DNA from: an uncultured Hymenobacter sp.
Lineage (GTDB): Bacteria > Bacteroidota > Bacteroidia > Cytophagales > Hymenobacteraceae
Assembly: GCA_937871705.1 (NCBI GenBank)
Contig: CALMOO010000587.1
Location: forward strand, 1 to 17,542
DNA: 17,542 nt
Reading direction: 5' to 3'
In this document: positions 6,981 to 14,015 of the stretch, in pieces
How positions within the stretch are numbered: position 1 is the first letter of the stretch
Layout of the letters: each line of letters starts with the position of its first letter
Translations under genes and position numbers: made by a program
Notes under the pieces: model-generated
Database searches by the model: none
What the model saw: only the letters and a program-made list of their open reading frames with translations
Told to the model about the DNA's origin: nothing

Positions 6981-8924
6981 CTACCCAATAGCCTGCAGTC
7001 GGCCGTCGGGCGCGTAGGCCAGCTTGCCTAGCTCGACGAGCGTGCGCAGCGTGGCCGTTACGGCCGGCACCTCAGCGGCGGGGTAGCGCGCTACTACCTG
7101 GCGGGGCAGCAGCGGCGCGGCTTGTAGCAGTTCTACCAGGCCGGCTTGCAGCGCGGCGGTGTCGGCGGGCGCTTGGCGGGCTTTTTTGCGAGCCAGGCAC
7201 ACATCGCACACGCCGCAGGTAGGCGCGTCGGGCTCGGCAAAGTAGTCGAGCAAGAGCTGTTGGCGGCAGCGAGTGCTGCTGGTGGCGTACTCAATTACGG
7301 CCGTGGTTTGCCTCTCGCTGAGCTGGCGGGCGGCCTTGAGACGGCGCTCGTCGAGCGGCAGCTGGGGAGCGTCGTAGCGGGGGGTAGTAAACATGGCCTG
7401 CGGCAATTCGCGCCGGGGCTGGTAGTGCAGCACACCGGCCGTGTGCAGGTAGCGCAGCTGGCGCACTACGTCGGTAGTGCTCTGGCGTAGGTGCCGGGCC
7501 AGCGCGCTTTCCGAAATCGCCTGAAACGTCACGAACAGCTCGCCGCCGTGCAGGCGCAGTAGGGCCTTGATGAGGAGGTCGTGCTGCGCATTGGCCACTT
7601 GGAAGTGGTATAAACCCTGCTGGTTGCTAATGAGCTGCACCCGCGCCGGCTGGTTCACGGCCTCGGTGAGCTGCACAAAGCCCTGCTGCTCCAGCATCTT
7701 GAGCGCGTGGTGAGCATCGACAGCCTTGAGGCGGTAGGTTTCGGCAAACAGGGCTAGGTCGAAGTCGAAGGCTACGAGCTCGCCGCCCCCCACGGCTGTG
7801 CGCGAGTAGTTGGCCAGCGCCTGGTACACGCGGCGCACCACGTCGGCCGGCGGGTGGGCCAGCTGCGCCTGCCGCCGCAAGCCATCGGCATCGGCCGGGC
7901 CGGCGAGCAGCACGGCAAAAGCGTAGAGGCCGTCGCGCCCGGCGCGGCCGGCCTCCTGGTAATACGCTTCGAGGGTGGCCGGCGCGTCGAGGTGAATAAC
8001 GGCGCGCACGTCGGGCTTATCGATACCCATACCGAAAGCATTAGTTGCCACAATGATGCGCGTTTTATCGGTCAGCCAGGCCTGCTGGGTGCGGGTGCGC
8101 TGCTCGGCGCTGAGGCCGGCGTGGTATGCGGCGGCGGGCAGCTTTTGCTGCACCAGCCAAGCGGCGGTGTCCTCGGCCTGGCGGCGGGTGCGGGCGTACA
8201 CGATGCCAGTTTTTTGGGGCCCTACCCCCCTCAAAACTTCGAGCAGGCGGCGCTGCTTGTCTTCAGTGTGCAGCACCGAATACGAGAGCTTGGGCCGGGC
8301 AAAGCTTTGGGTGAAAATGCCGTAGCCGGGCCGAAAATTTAGCTTCTCTACAATATCCTGCCGTACTTGCCCGGTAGCGGTGGCCGTGAGTGCGATGCAC
8401 GGCACTGTGGCTGGTAGCAGCGCCCGCAGCTCGGCAATGCGCAGGTAGGGCGGCCTAAAATCGTAGCCCCATTGCGAGAGGCAGTGCGCCTCGTCGATGG
8501 CCAGCAGGCCCACGTTCATGCGGGCCACCCGCGCCCGAAACAAATCGGTCAGCAGCCGCTCGGGCGACACGTACAAGAACTTTATTTCCTTGCTGTACAC
8601 GCAGTTGTCGAGCGCTTGGTCGATTTCCTGGTGGCTCATACCCGCGTACACAGCCTCAGCCTTGAGCCCGCGCTTGCGCAGGTTTTCGACCTGGTCGCGC
8701 ATGAGCGCGATGAGCGGCGTCACAACCACGCAAATGCCCGGCCGCGCCAGCGCCGGTATCTGAAAACAGATGCTTTTGCCCCCACCAGTAGGCAGCAAGG
8801 CCAGCGCATCGTGGCCCGCCAGCACTGCTTCGATGATTTCCTGCTGCCCGGCCCGAAACTGCTGATGCCCCCAGTGCTGGCGCAGCAGCGCGAGCGGGTT
8901 GGTTTCGGGGGGGGTAGGGAGCAT
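6981..8924 (-). CDS. recQ: ATP-dependent DNA helicase RecQ
   Basis: A superfamily 2 3'-5' DNA helicase acting in recombination and fork repair. The product is 647 residues from the chosen ATG. It shows the QFRAGQQ motif 0, the Walker A LPTGGGKS (about residues 44-51), DEAH (144-147) followed by the RecQ-specific CLSQWGYDFRP loop, the ATAT motif, and helicase motif VI region QEAGRAGRDG. The RQC zinc-binding part follows, with cysteines in RCRQQLLLDYF and CGVCDVC. No clear HRDC domain is present; the C-terminus is short. I chose the ATG at 8922-8924, because the GTG start seven codons upstream lies in the adjacent palindrome and because a -7 promoter element sits immediately before this ATG. 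The 280 nt to the hydroxylase gene are AT-rich and contain a weak hairpin (6909-6941). Confidence 0.95.
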   Translation of the reverse strand: MLPTPPETNPLALLRQHWGHQQFRAGQQEIIEAVLAGHDALALLPTGGGKSICFQIPALARPGICVVVTPLIALMRDQVENLRKRGLKAEAVYAGMSHQEIDQALDNCVYSKEIKFLYVSPERLLTDLFRARVARMNVGLLAIDEAHCLSQWGYDFRPPYLRIAELRALLPATVPCIALTATATGQVRQDIVEKLNFRPGYGIFTQSFARPKLSYSVLHTEDKQRRLLEVLRGVGPQKTGIVYARTRRQAEDTAAWLVQQKLPAAAYHAGLSAEQRTRTQQAWLTDKTRIIVATNAFGMGIDKPDVRAVIHLDAPATLEAYYQEAGRAGRDGLYAFAVLLAGPADADGLRRQAQLAHPPADVVRRVYQALANYSRTAVGGGELVAFDFDLALFAETYRLKAVDAHHALKMLEQQGFVQLTEAVNQPARVQLISNQQGLYHFQVANAQHDLLIKALLRLHGGELFVTFQAISESALARHLRQSTTDVVRQLRYLHTAGVLHYQPRRELPQAMFTTPRYDAPQLPLDERRLKAARQLSERQTTAVIEYATSSTRCRQQLLLDYFAEPDAPTCGVCDVCLARKKARQAPADTAALQAGLVELLQAAPLLPRQVVARYPAAEVPAVTATLRTLVELGKLAYAPDGRLQAIG

Positions 8925-8928
8925 GGGG

Positions 8929-8936
8929 CAAAGGTA
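8929..8936 (-). promoter_or_regulatory. -7 promoter element TACCTTTG before recQ
   Basis: A perfect match to TAnnTTTG ends only four bases before the recQ ATG, so transcription would start at or very near the start codon (leaderless mRNA). No good -33 TTG is seen; the upstream sequence is the GC-rich palindrome arm. Confidence 0.5.
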
Positions 8937-9050
8937 CAGCCCCACCCCCCGACCCCCTCCCCTGCGGGGGAGGGGGAGCCTGACGAGTCAAGGGGGTTTG
9001 CCGCCGTGGCTCCCCCTCCCCCGCAGGGGAGGGGGCCGGGGGTGGGGCTG
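8937..9050. repeat. GC-rich giant palindrome between recQ and nadV
   Basis: Arms 8937-8980 (44 nt) and 9008-9050 (43 nt) are complementary except for one substitution and one extra base, with a 27-nt spacer. Each arm contains its own smaller palindrome around CCCCTCCCCTGCGGGGGAGG, so nested hairpins are possible. It lies four bases before the nadV stop codon on one side and next to the recQ promoter on the other. It resembles a dispersed intergenic repeat and could act as the nadV terminator-like structure or block read-through only partly, since recQ is downstream on the same strand. Confidence 0.85.
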
Positions 9051-9054
9051 CACG

Positions 9055-10560
9055 CTAGCTCAGCCGCGCCCGTTCCCGAATCTCCTCAAACGTACTCTCC
9101 CGCACCATCTTACCCCACTCGTATACCGTCACCAGTTCGTCCTGCGCTTCGGCAAAACCGGCGTCGGCGGACGTGAGCGTGCGGTAGCCGTCGTCGGTTT
9201 TAACAAGCTTGAGGCGGCCTTTTTTCGACTGCTTGGTTGAGCGCTGCACGTTACCCTCGGCGTCCAGCTCGGTCGGCGATTTCACCACGTCGCGGCCTTG
9301 GCCGCTGACCTCGGTGTAGCTGGCTTTGAAGGCAAAATTGAACGTATCGCGGTCGATGCCGGCTTGCAGCAGGCGGCCGCCCATGCCGAGCAGCAGGTTT
9401 TCAGCGGCGATGCCGCGGGCGGCTAGTACTTCGTACATGTGCTTGATAGAATCGTAATTCACCCCGTCGCCCTGAATGACGCGCACCTGGGGGGGTAGGA
9501 CTTTGTAGCCCTTGCTAGTCACCTCATAGCCAAAGCATTCGAAGAGGATATCGAAGATGGCTTCCAGCGTTTTGATGATGTCGCCGCTATCGGGCCGAAT
9601 AACGAGCGTGCCCTGCCGGGCCAGCACTTCGTCCTTGAGCTCGGTGCCGATGTATCGTACCGCCCGCAGGATGTTGAACGAGTCGCAGACGCACGCCACC
9701 GGGCCCGTGGGGTAGGTGCGCAGCACCCGCCGAATTACGGCAAACTCGCCATCCTCGCCGCCCTGCGTCATGATGCTGTGCTCGGTGGCCGGAATGGACT
9801 TGGCGTACACTTCGTCGGTGTTGTAGTAGCGCCGTATCATCTCGGCGGCCGTGGTGTTATCGGAGCCCAACCAGCTGATGAGGTGCGCCATGCCGCCAAT
9901 CTGGGCCGACTCGACGCTCGACACGCCCCGAAAGCCAAAGTCATTAAGCTGAAAATCGAGGGTAGTCGAGTCCGAAGTTAGGTGGAAGTAGTGCTGCACG
10001 ACCTTCTTCACCTCCAGCGAGAGCGTGGCCACCGTAATGGGGTACCACACCTGCAAAAGCAGGGTTTCCAAGAAATTAGGCAGCCAGAAATACCGGTCGT
10101 CGAGGTTTTCAATGGTCATCAGCACGTTGCGGGTGCCTACCACCGTGCCCTCCGGCACCGCCCGAATGCGCACCGGCGCCACTGCATTATACTCATCGAG
10201 CCACTGCTGAAAACGCGCTTTGTCAAACACGTCATCGCGCCCAAATACGCCGCGCAGGTGGTCGGCGGCATAGTCCAGCTCCTCTTGTGTAAAGAGCGGC
10301 CCACTTAGGTATTTTTTCAGCAAATATTGATAGCCAGCCACCAGCGTACCCTCAAACACCCCGCCGCGGTGCCCGCGCGACTCCAGGTAGGAGTAAATGC
10401 ACGTCGTGCCTGGCTCGTAAAACTTGGCGTGCGAATACTTGTAGGCATCCGAGAGCAACAGGATGTTGGGGCGCTGCGTCTGGGCCTGCTGCAAGTGGGC
10501 CAGCTGTGCTTGCAGCTGAGCAATGAGGGCCGTTTGGTCGGGGGCGGTGAGCGTTTCCAT
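9055..10560 (-). CDS. nadV: Nicotinamide phosphoribosyltransferase
   Basis: Converts nicotinamide and PRPP to NMN, the first step of the two-step nicotinamide salvage route to NAD, in the cytoplasm. The 501-residue length is close to human NAMPT. Recognisable motifs are SDAYKYSH (37-44), the DFGFRG substrate loop (207-212), GSD with D234, the phosphorylatable histidine H261 in ATEHS, and the PRPP-binding VIRPDSGD (320-327). All catalytic positions known from NAMPT appear retained. The N-terminal ~28 residues are a glutamine-rich helix not typical of the family core. It starts 27 nt after the adenylyltransferase-like gene, so the two form an operon matching consecutive pathway steps. The gene ends beside the giant palindrome. 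Confidence 0.95.
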   Translation of the reverse strand: METLTAPDQTALIAQLQAQLAHLQQAQTQRPNILLLSDAYKYSHAKFYEPGTTCIYSYLESRGHRGGVFEGTLVAGYQYLLKKYLSGPLFTQEELDYAADHLRGVFGRDDVFDKARFQQWLDEYNAVAPVRIRAVPEGTVVGTRNVLMTIENLDDRYFWLPNFLETLLLQVWYPITVATLSLEVKKVVQHYFHLTSDSTTLDFQLNDFGFRGVSSVESAQIGGMAHLISWLGSDNTTAAEMIRRYYNTDEVYAKSIPATEHSIMTQGGEDGEFAVIRRVLRTYPTGPVACVCDSFNILRAVRYIGTELKDEVLARQGTLVIRPDSGDIIKTLEAIFDILFECFGYEVTSKGYKVLPPQVRVIQGDGVNYDSIKHMYEVLAARGIAAENLLLGMGGRLLQAGIDRDTFNFAFKASYTEVSGQGRDVVKSPTELDAEGNVQRSTKQSKKGRLKLVKTDDGYRTLTSADAGFAEAQDELVTVYEWGKMVRESTFEEIRERARLS

Positions 10561-10587
10561 GACAAAAAGTTTGGTTTACTCTGAAAA

Positions 10588-11136
10588 TCAATACGAAGAA
10601 AGCGTAAGCGGCCGAGTTTGCGGGTTAAAACTCGTCCCTACCCCCTCCCAGGCCTGAATAAGCCCGGTGCGAATGTCAACCGAGCTGCGCTGCTCCAGCC
10701 CGATACGGCGGCGGATATCGGTGGCGCAGTGCGCCGGACTGGTGAGGTCAGGCAGGGCCACGGTGGCAAACCGCCCGCCGTGCCGGTGGTAGGTAGCCAG
10801 GAAGCTGTCGCGGCCACCGTAGAGGCGCACGGTAGCTGGCGCTTCGGCGTGCAGCACGCTGGTTAATAAGCGGTCGAGGTGCCGTACCCAGTCGGCGTCG
10901 CTGGGCTCGTCGGGCAGGGGTAGTACTTGAAACGCCGGGTACTCCTCGGCAAACATGGCCTGCCGGTGGTTGAAAGACAAGGGGCTACGCTGGTCGGGCC
11001 GGGCAGCTTCGCCCAGCACCGCCACTACCCTATCGTTGTTGCCGGCCACGTGCGCTAGCAGCGCCCGGTAGCCAGGGTGCAGGGCCAGGCGTGGCACCTG
11101 GAACCGACCAATTACGACACCAATTTGCTTTTTCAT
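10588..11136 (-). CDS. Nicotinamide-nucleotide adenylyltransferase-like protein
   Basis: A 182-residue protein of the cytidylyltransferase-like nucleotidyl transferase fold. It opens with GVVIGRFQVPRLALHPGY (6-23), the GRFQ...H-x-G-H region of NadM/NadR-type enzymes, and has the adenylyl-binding SPAHCATDIRRRI (132-144) equivalent of the ISSTxIR motif. The expected reaction is NMN + ATP to NAD, directly downstream of NadV's reaction. The second histidine of the H-x-G-H motif is replaced by tyrosine (HPGY), which may alter activity. It is the first gene of the nadV operon, 27 nt upstream, and has a good promoter. Assignment to NMN rests mainly on this context. Confidence 0.75.
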   Translation of the reverse strand: MKKQIGVVIGRFQVPRLALHPGYRALLAHVAGNNDRVVAVLGEAARPDQRSPLSFNHRQAMFAEEYPAFQVLPLPDEPSDADWVRHLDRLLTSVLHAEAPATVRLYGGRDSFLATYHRHGGRFATVALPDLTSPAHCATDIRRRIGLEQRSSVDIRTGLIQAWEGVGTSFNPQTRPLTLSSY

Positions 11137-11192
11137 GGGATGAGCTGTGGAGCTTCTACCGGAGTGTTGAATAGCTTAACGTATTTTTTACA

Positions 11193-11222
11193 CAAAGGTG
11201 CATGTAAATTTAACTCTCACAA
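11193..11222 (-). promoter_or_regulatory. Promoter of the NAD-salvage operon with candidate operator
   Basis: Minus-strand TTG (11220-11222) and CACCTTTG (11193-11200) are spaced by 19 nt, the usual distance for Bacteroidota promoters. The palindrome TAAATTTA (11205-11212) sits in the spacer, where a bound repressor would block sigma factor. NrtR, encoded just upstream, is the natural candidate. The palindrome is short and AT-rich, so operator status is inference. Confidence 0.5.
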
Positions 11223-11245
11223 CAACTATTTTTCAACCCTTTGAT

Positions 11246-11902
11246 TTACAACTCAAAATAAAATCCTGACTGCACCATCTCCTCGTACCGCGCCTTATTG
11301 AAGCGAAACAAGCTGCCTGCCCGGTGCGCCACATTTTGCTGCTTCTCGCCCGTTTCTTCCACGATGCCGAAGGAAAGAATCTTCTTGCGAAAGTTGCGCC
11401 GGTCTAACTCGCGGCCCAGCAAGGTTTCGTAGAGCCGCTGCAAGTCAGAAAATAGAAATTTGTCGGGTAGCAGCTCGAAGCCTACCGGCTGGTACGTCAC
11501 CTTGGCCTGCAGCCGCTGATGCGCCACCACGATAATTTCGGCGTGGTCGAAGGCCAGCTCGGGCAAGGCCTCCATGCGGAACCACTTGGCTTCCAAGCTG
11601 TCGGTGGTAGCCGACAGGGTAAACTGCTCTGGCTTCACCAGCCCGTAGTACGCTACACTGATAACGCGGCGGCGCGGGTCGCGCCCTACCCCCCCAAACG
11701 TGTAGAGCTGCTCCAGGTACACATCGGCTACACCGGCTTCCTCGCGTAGCTCGCGAACCACGGCGGTTTCCAGGTCTTCATCTTCTAGCACAAAGCCGCC
11801 CGGCAGCGCCCAAGCAATGGGCGCGTACTTGCGCCGAATGAGCAACAAATGCAGCTGCTGCTCAGCATATCCAAACAAAACAACGTCGACGGCTACTCTC
11901 AT
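11246..11902 (-). CDS. nrtR: NrtR-type Nudix transcriptional regulator
   Basis: A 218-residue protein with an N-terminal Nudix domain (1-140) and a C-terminal winged-helix part (about 145-218) with FSDLQRLYETLLGRELDRRNFRKK, the characteristic NrtR DNA-binding region. NrtR regulators sense ADP-ribose or related NAD products and control NAD genes; some Bacteroidota members control sugar genes instead. The gene lies directly upstream of, and in the same direction as, the nicotinamide-salvage pair, with a promoter between, so NAD control is likely. The Nudix box is complete: G36, E42, R50-E51, E54-E55, G57. This suggests possible retained hydrolase activity on ADP-ribose, which many regulators have lost. 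It is not divergently oriented from its likely targets. Confidence 0.88.
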   Translation of the reverse strand: MRVAVDVVLFGYAEQQLHLLLIRRKYAPIAWALPGGFVLEDEDLETAVVRELREEAGVADVYLEQLYTFGGVGRDPRRRVISVAYYGLVKPEQFTLSATTDSLEAKWFRMEALPELAFDHAEIIVVAHQRLQAKVTYQPVGFELLPDKFLFSDLQRLYETLLGRELDRRNFRKKILSFGIVEETGEKQQNVAHRAGSLFRFNKARYEEMVQSGFYFEL

Positions 11903-11909
11903 GGCGGCG

Positions 11910-11917
11910 CAAAAGTA
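11910..11917 (-). promoter_or_regulatory. -7 promoter element TACTTTTG before nrtR
   Basis: A perfect TAnnTTTG on the minus strand, seven bases before the nrtR ATG; no convincing -33 TTG. The transcript would have almost no leader, as proposed for recQ. Confidence 0.45.
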
Positions 11918-11960
11918 GGCGCAAGGCGTAGCGCTGCGGCGCTCCTTTTGGGCCCATAAA

Positions 11961-11988
11961 AAAGACCGGCCCAGTAGAGCCGGTCTTT
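11961..11988 (-). terminator. Intrinsic terminator after the small exported protein gene
   Basis: Perfect 10-bp stem AAAGACCGGC (11961-11970) / GCCGGTCTTT (11979-11988) with an 8-nt loop. Read on the minus strand it is followed by a T-run (TTTTTTA), so it best serves the gene at 12088-12402, about 100 nt upstream. It also separates that gene from nrtR. Confidence 0.8.
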
Positions 11989-12087
11989 CTCAGTAAGTTT
12001 TCATAGCTGTGTATGGCACGGCAGCTTGGTTAGAGCGGCGCCGCAGACACTGCGTAGCAGTGTTTAGAGTAGGGTAGTTGGGCTGGG

Positions 12088-12402
12088 CTATTGGGCCCCG
12101 GTTGTCGTTGAGTCGCTTTTCATGCCCTTACGTTTCTTGCCGGAGGTTTTTACGTCGCCGTTCATTTCGCGGGCCATTTTGCCTTTGTAAGGCTTGGTGG
12201 TGGCTTTCATGCTGTTGCCATCCTTGTCTTTGCCCTTCACCTTCATCTTGCCGTCGTCGGCTACCTTGGTTTTGGTAGTCATGCCGTCGGCTTTGGTGAT
12301 GGTTTTATCGCCACCGTCTTTGGTAACAGTGCTTTGCGCGAAGGCAGGAGCAATTGTAGCGGCACACAGGGCAGCAGCAGCGAAGAGTGACTTGGTGTTC
12401 AT
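12088..12402 (-). CDS. Small lysine-rich exported protein, unknown function
   Basis: A 104-residue protein with a Sec signal peptide (about residues 1-23, ending AFAQ). The mature part is about 80 residues and very rich in lysine, threonine, aspartate and glycine, with near-repeats of the T-K-x-D-G type (TVTKDGGDKTITKADGMTTK) and a strongly basic C-terminal half. It has no cysteines after the signal and no recognised domain. It is probably periplasmic or secreted and largely unstructured. It has its own terminator at 11961-11988 and a long non-coding upstream region. The GC-rich inverted repeat at 12045-12065 lies in its 3' untranslated region. Confidence 0.7.
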   Translation of the reverse strand: MNTKSLFAAAALCAATIAPAFAQSTVTKDGGDKTITKADGMTTKTKVADDGKMKVKGKDKDGNSMKATTKPYKGKMAREMNGDVKTSGKKRKGMKSDSTTTGAQ

Positions 12403-13037
12403 GTTCTAGGAAAAAAGGAAGGGATGTGAAGAATTTACGCCAGCCTATACGGACCGACGCCGAAAGCGGATGATTTTCGGGGGTATTGCTTCCTTACAGT
12501 GTGAGCTAATCGGAATTATTCCATTTATTTATTGTTATATCATCATAGTTCCTGTCAAGCTTCATCAGTAACTGACTCTGCTGCTACTTGAAAGCCAGCG
12601 TTTACGGTGCAGCCTGCTTGAACGCATGTAACCAGATGCCGGCCTTTTTACGTAAAATGAGAATGACTAAGCAACAGGTAACTCCGAACTACTTGCCGTC
12701 GATTACTGACCGGCTGGAACACACAGCTGGGCTCCTCGGTAGAAGGGCAGCCCAGACGCCAGAGGAGCCTACCCCCTTGGGCGGCCTAAGTGCCAGAACA
12801 GCAGCCGCGCGCCCCCGGCTGGGTGCCGATTTTACGCACGTCATCGTGGCCCGATAAGCAGAACGAGCTTCGCTAGCCAGTGTTTACAACCAGTATGGTG
12901 TGCCAAGCTTGCTCCTCTTTCGAATGTGTTAAGCGTTATGGCACGCTGCTATTTGAGACATGGCATGGTTGGCAACAAGCCTGAGGCAGAGACTGCCACT
13001 ACAACTATATTCCTTCAGTTCGCTAGCAGACTACTTG
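12403..13037. other. Gene-poor stretch
   Basis: No convincing gene in about 630 nt. Two open frames on the plus strand (12588-12857 and 12926-13144) lack family resemblance, usual starts or consistent codon use; the first could begin at an ATG at 12663 (about 65 residues). An AT-rich part near 12500-12545 holds the palindrome GGAATTATTCC (12512-12522) and may carry promoter or regulatory sites for the exported-protein gene, but no TAnnTTTG match was found. No tRNA or known RNA recognised. Confidence 0.5.
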
Positions 13038-13076
13038 CTAAAAAGCCCTTTTGCAGTTTGCAAAGGGGCTTTTTAG
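13038..13076 (-). terminator. Intrinsic terminator after alpha/beta hydrolase gene
   Basis: 18-bp stem (13038-13055 with 13059-13076, one mismatch) and a 3-nt loop, with A/T-runs at both ends so that it works in either direction. It lies about 70 nt past the hydrolase stop on the minus strand. Its plus-strand right end continues into TTTTTAGTAGCCAC, nearly repeated after the terminator at 14164-14198. Confidence 0.8.
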
Positions 13077-13145
13077 TAGCCACAAGTCCTACCCTCCGGT
13101 TAGGTCAGACTACTAACGTAAGCAGCACATGTGGCCATTGCTAGC

Positions 13146-14015
13146 TTATTGAAGAGCTAGAAAGCGCTGCACCTTACGCCTAAAACGCCGAGGCTGCTCT
13201 AAGTTGAGCAAATGCGCTGCCTTTGGAAAAACTACTTGCTGCGCGTGCGGTATTCCCCGGGCTAGTTCTTGGCCGATAGCAAGAATATCAAGCATATCTA
13301 GTGCTCCTACTAGTACCAGCGTCAGCGCCTGCACCTCAGCCAAGCGCTGCCGGGGCAGAGGTACCACGGCAAAGCTCAGCTGCGTCTGCCAGTGATGATG
13401 AGTCAGGTTTTCGCGCACTAGACGAGTAGCAAGGGTGCGCACCGCCGCTGGCACCTGCCCGGGCTGGCGCCTGGGTCCATCGACCCAGGAACGCACAAAG
13501 TATTCCGTGTAGGTCGTTGTGTCGTGCCGCTGCACGGCGGCCACTAGCTGCCGGTTATTAGCCACCAGCACCGAATCATGGTTTAAATCGTACCCAATGA
13601 GGCCTGGAGAAGCCAGTACCAGGCGCCGCACCCGCTGGGGATATGCCAGCGCGAAGTCCAGCGCAGCCACGGCCCCCAGCGAGAGCCCGAGCACATGCGC
13701 CTGCCCGACGCCTAGCGAATCTAGCACGCAAGCCAGCGCAGCCGCATTGGCAAACGTCGAGTCGCCATCTTGGGTAAGCCCGTGCTTGCGCAGGTCGCAA
13801 TTGAGCACCCGAAAGTGGCGGCTCCAGGCAGCCACCTGCGGCTGCCACTGCCGGTGGTCTAGCAGCCCCGCATGAAGCAGCAGTAGCACCGGGCCATGGC
13901 CGCTTTCCTCAACGTAAAGCCGCGAATCTGCTACCCGCACCCAGTGCGCACGAACCCGCTGCGCTGCACCTAGTAGTGGCGTCATGAGCCCCAGTAGCAG
14001 CAGCAAGACTTTCAT
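13146..14015 (-). CDS. Secreted alpha/beta hydrolase
   Basis: A 289-residue alpha/beta-hydrolase fold protein with a signal peptide (about 1-18, an L-rich run ending GAAQ), so it acts outside the cytoplasm. The oxyanion-hole segment is LLHAGLLDHRQW (47-57), the DLRKHG turn is at 74-79, the nucleophile elbow GLSLG has Ser112, and the late acid and base are GALDMLD and KAAHLLNLEQP. The catalytic triad therefore appears complete. The substrate is unknown: esters, lactones or peptides are all possible for this fold. It stands alone on its strand with its own terminator; upstream lies the likely boundary of the mobile island. Confidence 0.88.
   Translation of the reverse strand: MKVLLLLLGLMTPLLGAAQRVRAHWVRVADSRLYVEESGHGPVLLLLHAGLLDHRQWQPQVAAWSRHFRVLNCDLRKHGLTQDGDSTFANAAALACVLDSLGVGQAHVLGLSLGAVAALDFALAYPQRVRRLVLASPGLIGYDLNHDSVLVANNRQLVAAVQRHDTTTYTEYFVRSWVDGPRRQPGQVPAAVRTLATRLVRENLTHHHWQTQLSFAVVPLPRQRLAEVQALTLVLVGALDMLDILAIGQELARGIPHAQQVVFPKAAHLLNLEQPRRFRRKVQRFLALQ

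Noticed and set aside
12588..12857. Open frame of 89 codons on the plus strand (possible ATG at 12663)
   Set aside because: Starts on TTG or an unsupported ATG, composition unlike neighbouring proteins, no motif, and no promoter or operon context.
12926..13144. Open frame of 72 codons on the plus strand
   Set aside because: Runs through the 13038-13076 terminator hairpin and has no recognisable protein features.
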